A DNA stretch of 26,347 bases from the NCBI GenBank assembly GCA_900549865.1, contig URPU01000026.1, positions 1-26,347 of the forward strand, in the 5' to 3' direction. Both the position numbers and the translations under genes were made by a program. Shown piece by piece: positions 1-6,799 of this stretch (the first letter of the stretch is position 1; each line of letters opens with the position of its first letter). The notes beneath the pieces are model-generated. The model searched no databases and was not told the origin of the DNA. It saw only the letters and a list, made by a program, of their open reading frames with translations. The stretch comes from an uncultured Eubacteriales bacterium. Lineage in GTDB: Bacteria > Bacillota > Clostridia > Oscillospirales > Oscillospiraceae.

Positions 1-790
1 GGCAGGTACAGCCCTTTGCCGCGTCTTGAAACACATTTTTGACAATGTGGTCTTCGAGAGAATGGAACGTGATGACAGCCAGTCTACCGCCGGGCTTCAA
101 ATGATCAATCGCGGCCTCCATGCCCTGCCGGACTGCGCCGAGTTCGTCGTTGACGGCAATGCGGATGGCCTGAAAGCTGCGCTTGGCCGGATGCTGCTTT
201 TCTCGAAGCGCGCTGGGCGGCATGGCCGAGCGGATGATATCGACCAGCTCCAGCGTTGTTTCAATAGGCCGGTCGGTACGCACGCGTTCAATGGCAGCGG
301 CGATCTGCGGGGCGTAGCGCTCCTCACCGTACTCGTAGAGAATGGATTTTAATTCCTCGCGCGGCCAGTTGTTGACGATCTCGTAGGCCGTGAGAGACTG
401 GTCGCGGTCCATGCGCATATCCAAAGGCGCGTCGGCCATATAGGAAAAGCCGCGCTCCGCGTCGTCAAGCTGCGGAGAAGAAACGCCCAGATCGAACAGC
501 ATGCCGTCGATCCGGTCAAGTCCCAGTGCGGTGAGGATCGCGCCGACGTTTTCAAAATTATCGTGTACCAGCGTTACTTTTTTTGCGTGGCGGTACAGCC
601 GCTTTTTTGCGGCCTCCAGCGCAACCAGATCACGGTCAACGCCGATGAGTCTGCCGGTGGTGAGGTTCCGGCAGATCTGCAGTGAATGCCCCGCGCCGCC
701 AAGCGTCCCGTCGAGATAGATCCCGTCGGGCTTGATGGCCAGCGCGTCTATGCACTCGTTCAAAAGCACAGAGCGGTGTGCGAATTCCAT
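1..790 (-). CDS. rsmH: 16S rRNA (cytosine-1402-N4)-methyltransferase RsmH, 3' end cut by window
   Basis: The reading frame opens with MEFAHRSVLLNECIDAL and stays open to the left edge, so the C-terminal end lies outside the window. RsmH (MraW) adds the N4 methyl group to C1402 in the decoding centre of 16S rRNA. Visible signatures are the SAM-binding segment YLDGTLGGAGHS, the acidic residue in IGVDRD that follows it, FDLGVSSPQLD, ERGFSYMADAPLDMRMD and, near the window edge, TFHSLEDHIVK. The start ATG (788-790) shares one base with the mraZ stop (TGATG), so the genes are translationally coupled as in the usual mraZ-rsmH order of division clusters. Codons resemble those of mraZ and of the 3' part of clpC: I found no ATA isoleucine codon, unlike the genes right of about 3000. 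Confidence 0.96.
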   Translation of the reverse strand, partial: MEFAHRSVLLNECIDALAIKPDGIYLDGTLGGAGHSLQICRNLTTGRLIGVDRDLVALEAAKKRLYRHAKKVTLVHDNFENVGAILTALGLDRIDGMLFDLGVSSPQLDDAERGFSYMADAPLDMRMDRDQSLTAYEIVNNWPREELKSILYEYGEERYAPQIAAAIERVRTDRPIETTLELVDIIRSAMPPSALREKQHPAKRSFQAIRIAVNDELGAVRQGMEAAIDHLKPGGRLAVITFHSLEDHIVKNVFQDAAKGCTC

Positions 791-1206
791 CAGAAGCCAA
801 GTTCCTCCATGACAGCCGCCAGATTTTCAGGCGTCAGCGTCTGCTGCTCCAGTTCGTCATAGGCCGCGCTGTCCCAGATCTCCGCGTGGCCGCCCTGTCC
901 GATGAACGTGACCTCGCTGGAAAGACCCGCGTATTGGCGCAGTTCGGCCGGGATAAGGAAGCGGCCCTGCTTATCGGGCTCACATTTGGCGGCGTTGGCA
1001 AACAGAAAGCGCATTTTTCGTGCCTGTACGATCGGCAGCGCGTTATATTTATCGACAATGGCCTTCCATCCCGCCTCAGTATATACGGACAGACAGTGGT
1101 CAAGGCCCAGTGTTACATAGAAGGTGCTTCCCAGTTCGTCGCGCAGCTTGGACGGCACGAACAGACGTCCTTTTTCATCGACAGAGTGCTTATACTTCCC
1201 GAACAT
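790..1206 (-). CDS. mraZ: Transcriptional regulator MraZ
   Basis: 138 residues, close to the usual MraZ length. MraZ is a DNA-binding protein with two SpoVT-AbrB-like domains; it forms a ring and binds short direct repeats ahead of its own operon. Both halves carry the conserved D-x-x-x-R signature: DEKGR at residues 10-14 and DKQGR at 78-82. The ATG at 1204-1206 is preceded by GGAGG (1216-1220 on the plus strand as cctcc) at suitable spacing. It overlaps rsmH by one base. Upstream lie three GTGGAGC repeats and a good sigma-A promoter, so autoregulation of the mraZ-rsmH operon is likely. Finding clpC directly upstream is not an arrangement I recognise. Confidence 0.96.
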   Translation of the reverse strand: MFGKYKHSVDEKGRLFVPSKLRDELGSTFYVTLGLDHCLSVYTEAGWKAIVDKYNALPIVQARKMRFLFANAAKCEPDKQGRFLIPAELRQYAGLSSEVTFIGQGGHAEIWDSAAYDELEQQTLTPENLAAVMEELGF

Positions 1207-1224
1207 CCCCTCGCGCCTCCTTTT

Positions 1225-1264
1225 GCTCCACTTTACTGAAATTTCGCTCCACTTTGCTCCACTT
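1225..1264 (-). promoter_or_regulatory. MraZ operator: three phased AAGTGGAGC repeats
   Basis: The plus strand shows gctccactt three times, starting at 1225, 1246 and 1256; on the coding strand this reads AAGTGGAGC. The starts are spaced 10 and 21 bp, so all three sit on one DNA face, with room for a fourth, degraded unit between the two outer copies. MraZ binds TGGG/GTGG-type repeats with about 10 bp period ahead of mraZ in other bacteria. The repeats lie between the promoter and the ribosome-binding site. Confidence 0.8.
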
Positions 1265-1271
1265 CAATAAT

Positions 1272-1300
1272 ATAATACGTTCTGTTTACATAAATTGCAA
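1272..1300 (-). promoter_or_regulatory. Sigma-A promoter of mraZ-rsmH
   Basis: On the minus strand TTGCAA (1295-1300), a 17 bp spacer and TATTAT (1272-1277) form a near-consensus promoter. The predicted start of transcription falls next to the MraZ repeats, so bound MraZ would block it. Confidence 0.75.
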
Positions 1301-1330
1301 CCCTTTTTTGAAAAAATTTTTCGGAGATTC

Positions 1331-1366
1331 TTCGACGTTTTTCGTGAAAAATCCCCGAAAGTCGAA
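1331..1366 (-). terminator. Possible clpC terminator hairpin
   Basis: TTCGAC (1331-1336) pairs with GTCGAA (1361-1366) around a second stem of TTTTTC/GAAAAA. It lies 16 bases past the clpC stop. No U tract follows immediately in the minus direction, although a T run appears about 15 bases on, so the call is weak. Confidence 0.35.
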
Positions 1367-1381
1367 TTTTGAACGTATGTT

Positions 1382-3772
1382 TTAGAAACATCGTTCCGGT
1401 GCTTCCACCTGCACGCTCTCCTGCCGCCAGACGACGCGAAGCGTTCGGACAGATGGATCGCGCAGCAGCAGTTCTGCCGCCGGGCCCTCGATCTCGGTCT
1501 GAAGCCTGCGGCGCAGGCTGCGCGCCCCGCCGGGTTCGTTTGCACAGAGTGCGCCGAGGTGCTCCGGCAGTTCCGGCGCGAATCCCAGCGCAACGTTCTG
1601 CCTTTTCAGGCGTTCGGCAAGTTCCCGCAGCTGGAGCGCAGCGATCCTTGCAAGATCCTCCGCCGCAAGCGGACGGAATGACGCGATGCAGTCGATTCGC
1701 CCCAAGAATTCTGGCGAAAATGCCTCCCGCAGAATGGTTTGCGCACGGATATCCGCGCAGTCCGGCGTGAAGCCGAGGCCAGGTTTGCCGGTCTGCGGCC
1801 CGGTCAGATTTGAGGTCATAACGACAATGGTATTCTTGAAGCTGACAGTCCGGCCAAGGCTGTCAGTCAGAATACCGTCGCCGAGCAGCTGCAAAAGAAT
1901 GCCGGTGATATCGCGGTGTGCCTTTTCCAGTTCGTCGAACAAGACGACGCAGTACGGGCGGCGGCGCACCTTTTCCGTAAGCGTCCCACCCGCGTCGTAG
2001 CCGACGTAGCCCGGAGGCGCGCCGAGCAGGCGCGAAACGCTGTTCGGCTCCATATACTCCGACATATCCACACGGATAAGCGCATCCTGACTGCCGTAAA
2101 CAACCTGCGCAATTTGTTTGCATAATTCCGTTTTCCCGACACCAGTCGGGCCGATGAGCAGGAATGACGCAGCAGGGCGGCCAGCATCGGCAAGTCCCGT
2201 CCTGCCGCGCAGAACGGCGGCGGAAACAGCATCAACGGCGGCCTGCTGGCCGATGATGCGCTGGGAAAGCGTCTGACGCAAGGACAGCAGTCGTTCGCGG
2301 TCGGACTGCCGGAGCCTGCCGACGGGGATACCGGTGCGCTCTGCAACAACGGCAGCGACATCCTGCCGGGTCAGACTCACAGTGCGCTGGGCGCGGCGGG
2401 CCGCAAGCTGGCTGCGCACAAGCGTGCGCAGTTCGTCTCGAAGCTTTGCCGCCTGCTCATACTGTGCGTTCGCCACGGCCTGCTCGAGCCGCTGCTCCAG
2501 CTGCTGCTGGCGCTCGGCGTCCTCCGCCGGAGTTCCCCCGCCGAGCCAGACGTGCGCCGCACCCTCGTCGAGCAGATCCAGTGCCTTGTCCGGCAGAAAG
2601 CGGTCGGTTAGATAACGGCTGGAAAATTCAACGGCGGCCTCAATGGCCTCCTGCGTGATGCGGATGCGGTGGTGCGCTTCCAGTCCCGGGCGGAGCGCTT
2701 CGAGCATGCGGCAGGCTGTTTTTCGATCCGGCTCCCGGACGATCACGGGGCGGAAACGGCGCTCGAGTGCAGCATCCTTTTCGATGAATTTGCGGTATTC
2801 CTCCATGGTCGTCGCGCCGATCATCTGCAGCTCTCCCCTGCCGAGCGCGGGCTTGAGCAGGTTCGCCGCGTCGATCGCGCCCTCGGCGCTGCCCGCGCCG
2901 ATGATGGTGTGCAGCTCGTCGATGAAAAGGATAACGTCGCCCGCGCGCTTGACGTCCTTCAGTACGGCCTTCACGCGCTCCTCAAAATCCCCGCGGTACT
3001 TCGTCCCGGCCAGCATCGCCGGGATGTCCAGCGACACTATGCGCTTGCGCGCAAGCTCCGCCGGTGCTTCGCCGCGCGCCACCTGCATGGCAAGCCCCTC
3101 CGCCACGGCCGTCTTGCCCACGCCCGGCTCGCCGACGAGCACGGGATTGTTCTTCGTGCGCCTTGAAAGTATCTGCACCGTGCGCAGTATCTCGTCGCCG
3201 CGCCCCACGACCGGGTCCATCGCGCCGGAAAGCGCAAGCTCTGTCAGGTCGCGGCTGTACTGATCCAGCACGCGCGTCTCCGCGCGGCGGATGGTGGAGC
3301 GCGCCGTGCCCGCCTGCGGCTTCGGGCGGCTGTTCGGCGCACCGAAGGCGTCCATTATGTCCGTGTATATGTCGTTTATATCCGCGCCCATGCTCTCCAG
3401 CGCGCGCACGCCGCCGCTGTCGCTCTGGCGCAGCACGCCGAGAAGAAGGTGCTCCGTGCCGATATAGCCCTGCCGCAGTCTGTCGGCCTCCGCCGCCGCG
3501 CGTTACACCGCGATGCGCGCCCGCGACGTCAGGCCCTGTCCGGGAACGCCGGGCGCACCGGTGCCGTTTATATCCGCCACGGCGCGGCGAAGCGCGCCCG
3601 CGCTTATGCCGCGCTTTTCCAGTATCCGCGCGCCAAGCCCCTCGTTTTCCATCACTATCCCCAGCAGCAGATGCTCCGTGCCGACATAGCCGTGGCCCAG
3701 ACTGCCTGCTGCCGCTCTGGCGTTCTCTATGGCCAGCTCCGCCCTCTGCGTGAACTGCTCGTTGCTTTTCAA
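1382..3772 (-). pseudogene. clpC: ClpC-type AAA+ chaperone subunit, interrupted by an in-frame stop at codon 90
   Basis: One frame of 797 codons matches ClpC from end to end but contains TAA at 3503-3505 (codon 90). Domains: Clp N-domain (two YVGTEHLLLG/YIGTEHLLLG repeats, residues 1 to about 145); first AAA+ module with Walker A GEPGVGKTAVAEGLA and Walker B VILFIDELHT; a UVR-like middle domain around EQAAKLRDEL; second AAA+ module with GPTGVGKTELCKQ and VVLFDELEKAH; and a C-terminal small domain. The start is probably TTG at 3770-3772, with AGGGGGG seven bases upstream; the nearest ATGs are out of frame. ClpC unfolds substrates for the ClpP protease. The stop falls where relatives read RIAVYNAAAEA, so a single change from a tyrosine codon would explain it. 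I see no good restart site just after it. Codon use changes between about 2800 and 3030 (see findings). It could be a real pseudogene, a recent mutation or a sequence error. Confidence 0.8.
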
Positions 3773-3916
3773 AATGTAACCCCCCTGCGGCGCACCAATG
3801 GCACATGATAATTGATTATCGCCCGGACGCAGCGCCGAATACGGCGAAACTCAGCGGCGATCAGAAAAATTATCCCCAGCTTTTCAATGATTTATATTCT
3901 CCTCATAATTTTTCAA

Positions 3917-3945
3917 TTGATTTTTCCATTGCGATGTGTTACATT
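3917..3945 (+). promoter_or_regulatory. Ferredoxin promoter with extended -10
   Basis: TTGATT (3917-3922), a 17 bp spacer and TACATT (3940-3945), with TGT directly before the -10 box (3937-3939). This predicts a leader of about 57 bases before the ferredoxin ATG. Confidence 0.65.
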
Positions 3946-4007
3946 GTGTTTTGGAAAGGTCAATGGCTAAAAAGCCGGAGGCTAAATATACATACGGAGG
4001 TAACGTT

Positions 4008-4178
4008 ATGGCTTTTGTTATTACCGACGAGTGCCTGTCCTGCGGTTCCTGCGCAGCTCAGTGCCCTGCCGAAGCTATCGATATGGGCGATCTGCACTAT
4101 GTTATCGATCAGGACAAGTGCCTTGAGTGCGGTTCCTGCGCAGCTCAGTGCCCTGCCGAAGCTATCGTTCAGGAGTAA
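4008..4178 (+). CDS. Clostridial-type 2[4Fe-4S] ferredoxin
   Basis: 56 residues, the standard size of clostridial ferredoxins, which carry low-potential electrons between cytoplasmic enzymes such as pyruvate:ferredoxin oxidoreductase and hydrogenase. Two complete CxxCxxCxxxCP cluster motifs are visible (CLSCGSCAAQCP and CLECGSCAAQCP). I chose ATG 4008 because GGAGG (3996-4000) lies seven bases upstream and the protein then begins MAFVITDEC, as family members do. An in-frame ATG at 3963 with GGAAAGG before it would add 15 residues and is less likely. The two cluster motifs are encoded by an exactly identical 40 bp stretch (4041-4080 and 4128-4167). The gene stands alone, with its own promoter and a strong hairpin after it. 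Confidence 0.96.
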   Translation: MAFVITDECLSCGSCAAQCPAEAIDMGDLHYVIDQDKCLECGSCAAQCPAEAIVQE

Positions 4179-4189
4179 TAGGCAGACTT

Positions 4190-4225
4190 GATTTGAGGGG
4201 ACGATGTATGTCGTCCCCTCAAATC
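4190..4225 (+). terminator. Perfect 15 bp hairpin after the ferredoxin gene
   Basis: Arms 4190-4204 (GATTTGAGGGGACGA) and 4211-4225 pair perfectly around the loop TGTATG. Only a short T-rich stretch follows, so termination may be partial and the stem may also protect the ferredoxin mRNA 3' end. Confidence 0.7.
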
Positions 4226-4262
4226 GTTTATACGAAACTATCATGCGAAAGGTTGTGCTCTC

Positions 4263-4973
4263 ATGGCGGAATTCTGCGCCCTCTGGCCGGACGGCCCGCT
4301 CTTTGCGCAGGCAAGTCACTTCCGGCTCGGTACGGACTGCGTGCTTTTGTCGGACTTCACGGCCATCGGCGGGGCGAAGCGCGGGATAGACCTCGGCTGC
4401 GCCTCGGGCGCGATAATGCTTCTGCTGCTTTCGCGCAGTGAGCGGCTGCATATGACGGGGCTGGAGCTTTTGCCCGAGGCCGCGGCGCTTGCGCGGGAAA
4501 ACATGGCCGTCAACGCGCTTGAGGCGCGCAGCGACGTCGTCACCGGCGATATCCGCCGCTTCCGGGAGCTTTTCCCCGCGGGGCGCTTCGACCTTGCCGT
4601 GTCGAACCCGCCGTATTTCCCCGTGGGCAGCGGGGCCGCGGCACGGGATGCGGCGCGCGCGGCAGCGCGCGGCGAGACGGACTGCACGCTGGACGATATA
4701 TGCGCCGCGGCGGCGTGGCTTCTGCGCACCGGGGGCAGCTTCTCCCTCGTGCACAAGCCGGAGAGGCTCAGCGAGGCGTTCTGCACGATGAGCGCGCGCG
4801 GGATAGAGCCGAAGCGCCTGCGCACGGTACACAGCCGTTATGACGCGGCCCCCTCTCTCGTGCTCATAGAGGGGCGGCGCGGCGGGAGGCCGGGGCTTAA
4901 AATAGAAAAGCCGCTCATCCTCACCGAAAACGGCGAAGAATCCGCGGAATTCCGGCGCATATACCACAAGTGA
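4263..4973 (+). CDS. TrmN6-like tRNA (adenine-N6)-methyltransferase family protein
   Basis: 236-residue class I SAM-dependent methyltransferase. Motif I is GIDLGCASGAI (residues 41-51), the acidic residue of motif II is E68 in TGLELLPEA, and the catalytic NPPY typical of N6-adenine/N5-glutamine methyltransferases is at 115-118. The overall pattern, an N-terminal segment ending in DCVLLSDF before motif I, fits COG4123 (TrmN6/YabB-like), whose E. coli member modifies A37 of tRNA-Val. The exact substrate here is inferred. The ATG at 4263 has GAAAGG about 12 bases upstream. The gene uses ATA isoleucine codons freely, like everything from here to 23137. A 12 bp hairpin follows the stop. Confidence 0.85.
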   Translation: MAEFCALWPDGPLFAQASHFRLGTDCVLLSDFTAIGGAKRGIDLGCASGAIMLLLLSRSERLHMTGLELLPEAAALARENMAVNALEARSDVVTGDIRRFRELFPAGRFDLAVSNPPYFPVGSGAAARDAARAAARGETDCTLDDICAAAAWLLRTGGSFSLVHKPERLSEAFCTMSARGIEPKRLRTVHSRYDAAPSLVLIEGRRGGRPGLKIEKPLILTENGEESAEFRRIYHK

Positions 4974-5009
4974 CGCGCGCGGCTTGATAATAAAATGCAG
5001 ATATGCAAC

Positions 5010-5040
5010 CACCCCGGCGGTCATAAAAACCGCCGGGGTG
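5010..5040 (+). terminator. 12 bp GC-rich hairpin after the methyltransferase gene
   Basis: CACCCCGGCGGT (5010-5021) pairs perfectly with 5029-5040 around CATAAAA. There is no U tract; the palindromic repeat at 5049 begins eight bases later. Confidence 0.55.
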
Positions 5041-5048
5041 TTACAGTA

Positions 5049-5245
5049 TGTCAAAAAAGCCTCGCAGAGTTTCGCGTCCGCAGACGCGAAAGCAGTATAA
5101 TTTGTTTTCTGCCGCGACATGTGCGTGGCAGAAAACACTTTGCGCGGAGTGAGCGTCGAATTGTCCGCTATCAGCGGACAACAGAGGCGCAGAACGCAGC
5201 GAAGCTTTCTCGAAAAAGTGGCAAGGCCACTTTTTCGACAGTCTC
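5049..5245 (+). repeat. 197 bp palindromic interspersed repeat, copy 1
   Basis: Begins TGTCAAAAAAG and ends CTTTTTCGACAGTCTC, so the ends form an 11 bp terminal inverted repeat with one mismatch. Inside are four hairpins: 5070-5091 (TTTCGCGTC stem), 5104-5136 (GTTTTCTGCC stem), 5161-5181 (TTGTCCGCT stem) and 5211-5237 (CGAAAAAGTGGC stem). An inverted copy with 7 mismatches and no gaps lies at 21293-21489. The element is MITE-like: it has inverted ends, no coding capacity and sits between convergent genes. Confidence 0.9.
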
Positions 5246-5261
5246 GTTATAGTATTCGCCC

Positions 5262-5465
5262 TCAGAACACGCCTGCCTCCTGAAAGGCCGGGATGAGCGC
5301 CTGAGTGATATAATCGCTGTACAGCGTGAGGCTGTATTTGTCATCCAGCACGGAGTAGATACGCGCGGTGTCCGCGCCCGTGATAAAGCCGACGCCCATA
5401 CATACCGCGCCCAGCACCACCACGGCCAGCACTATCATAAGGATAATGTTCCAGCCCTTTTTCAT
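5262..5465 (-). CDS. Small single-span membrane protein of unknown function
   Basis: 67 residues with a basic start (MKKGWN), one hydrophobic helix (about residues 6-29) and a mostly polar C-terminal half predicted outside the membrane. No family is recognised. Its ATG overlaps the stop of the preceding gene by four bases (ATGA), so it is very probably co-translated with the larger membrane protein and may act with it. The repeat at 5049-5245 begins 16 bases after its stop, and the strong stem at that repeat's end (5211-5237) could serve as the operon's terminator. Confidence 0.8.
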   Translation of the reverse strand: MKKGWNIILMIVLAVVVLGAVCMGVGFITGADTARIYSVLDDKYSLTLYSDYITQALIPAFQEAGVF

Positions 5466-6589
5466 ACCGCAGGCACCTCCTTATAGCACCACTTGCCGGC
5501 AAGCTTTATAACGCCGTTTATAAGTCCGGCGATGACCCCGCCGATAAGCCATACGAACATCCACAGGAACAGCAGCCCCAGCGCCAGCACCACCAGCGCG
5601 CAGCCCAGCACCACCATCACGTCCGCAAATATCGAGAACGCGCCGAAGGCGGAGGTCAGCGCAAGGCAGCCCACCACTATCGCGCCGCCCGCCAGCGCAA
5701 GGAAAAGCAGCGTCGGCAGGAGAAGTATCAGCACGCCCAGCGCCGTCAGGGGAACGGCGATAATTATGTACAGTATGAGAAGCGGCACGTTCGCCCGGCG
5801 CTCAGTAAGCTCCACCGCGGGCGGGGCATTTCTCTTCACCTGTCCGTCGCGGCGCGGCGCGGCCTGCGGCCGGGGCGGCGCGTCAAAGGTGAAGTCCGGC
5901 AGCTCGTCCGGGTCCTCCGCCTCAACAGGTACGGGCGCGGCCTTGGCCTGCGGCGCTTCATCCTGCCCGTCCAGCTCGTTGCCGTCTATGGAAAAGTCGG
6001 AAAGGAACGCGTCCACCTCGTCGCCGTCGTCCTCATCCGCCGCGGCAGCGCCGGCCTCCGCATCTGCCTCGTCCTCTGCGGCGGGCACATCAGGCGCGGC
6101 GTCCTCCGCGCTTTCTGCGGGCTGTGCGGCCTCCGGCTCGATATCCTCCGCGGGGGCATCTTCTTCCGCCTCCGCAGCCTTTGCGGGCGCGGGCGTCACG
6201 GGCACGGGCTCCTCTTCCTCCTGCGGGTGCACCCCGTCGGCAAAGAGGCTGAACTGATCCTCTGACACCTCCGGCACGATAAGCTTCCGGCTTATCGCCT
6301 CGTCCTCAAGCGCCTCTATCGCGTGCACGAAGTCGGGCGTGCCCTCCTGCTCGTCATACAGCGGGTCCTTGGCCTGCGTGCTCACCTGGAGCTTGCGCTC
6401 TCTGGCGTTATACGCGCGCGCGATTACGACGGCCTGCCGCGTGGGGGAGATAAGGAACTGTATCAGCGCCTGCTCGTCGCGTGCGTTGTCAAACATTCTG
6501 CCGTACATTGCAAGGGCGGTCTGCCTGTCCTCATCGTACATAAAGGTCAGCAGCTTTCCCAGCTCGGCAAGGAATTTTTGCTTATTTAT
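5462..6589 (-). CDS. Membrane protein with an N-terminal HAAS/DUF1700-like helical domain; apparent ATA start
   Basis: About 375 residues. The first ~60 residues after the proposed start (I/M-NKQKFLAELGKLL, then RQTALAMYGRMFDNA) resemble the helical HAAS domain of DUF1700 proteins. A long acidic, Ala/Glu/Asp/Pro-rich linker follows (about residues 125-265), then three or four hydrophobic helices. Start choice: GGAGGTGA (plus strand 6594-6601) is followed eight bases later by ATA at 6587-6589 and then AAT AAG CAA, exactly where an ATG would be expected. TTG 6604 and GTG 6598 both overlap the ribosome-binding site. The first ATG lies some 20 codons inside the conserved domain. A strong promoter lies upstream. 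Function is unknown; HAAS proteins are often membrane sensors or co-regulators. Confidence 0.8.
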   Translation of the reverse strand: MNKQKFLAELGKLLTFMYDEDRQTALAMYGRMFDNARDEQALIQFLISPTRQAVVIARAYNARERKLQVSTQAKDPLYDEQEGTPDFVHAIEALEDEAISRKLIVPEVSEDQFSLFADGVHPQEEEEPVPVTPAPAKAAEAEEDAPAEDIEPEAAQPAESAEDAAPDVPAAEDEADAEAGAAAADEDDGDEVDAFLSDFSIDGNELDGQDEAPQAKAAPVPVEAEDPDELPDFTFDAPPRPQAAPRRDGQVKRNAPPAVELTERRANVPLLILYIIIAVPLTALGVLILLLPTLLFLALAGGAIVVGCLALTSAFGAFSIFADVMVVLGCALVVLALGLLFLWMFVWLIGGVIAGLINGVIKLAGKWCYKEVPAV

Positions 6590-6628
6590 ATGAGTCACCT
6601 CCAAGCGTATGTGTCCTCAAACGCAACT

Positions 6629-6657
6629 ATTATACATTTCGTGGGGCGCAAGGTCAA
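6629..6657 (-). promoter_or_regulatory. Strong promoter of the 6589-5262 membrane-protein operon
   Basis: Minus strand TTGACC (6652-6657), 17 bp spacer, TATAAT (6629-6634). The predicted start of transcription is near 6622, giving a leader of about 33 bases. Confidence 0.8.
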
Positions 6658-6680
6658 GAAAAAATATGGATATGGGTGTA

Positions 6681-6709
6681 TTGACAAAGCAAAATGGGGA
6701 CTGTAAAAT
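6681..6709 (+). promoter_or_regulatory. proS promoter
   Basis: TTGACA (6681-6686), 17 bp spacer, TAAAAT (6704-6709). It is back to back with the minus-strand promoter at 6629-6657. The leader of about 85 bases before the ATG is too short for a T-box riboswitch. Confidence 0.8.
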
Positions 6710-6799
6710 AATTTGATGCGTCTGTCCGTCCCCGCGGGCGTGCCGGGCGCGAAAAATACGGCGGGGCAAGGGCCCTGGCGATCGAATGGAGAAAATAAA

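Noticed and set aside
3807..3820. GATAAT-TG-ATTATC inverted repeat upstream of clpC as a regulator site
   Set aside because: It is a short AT-rich inverted repeat; it does not match the CtsR heptad operator and no partner site is present.
3960..5138. A 392-codon minus-strand frame across ferredoxin, methyltransferase gene and repeat
   Set aside because: It crosses two well-supported genes and two hairpins, and has no domain.
6710..6799. Possible T-box or other riboswitch in the proS leader
   Set aside because: The leader is only about 85 bases, without a T-box core or a terminator stem.
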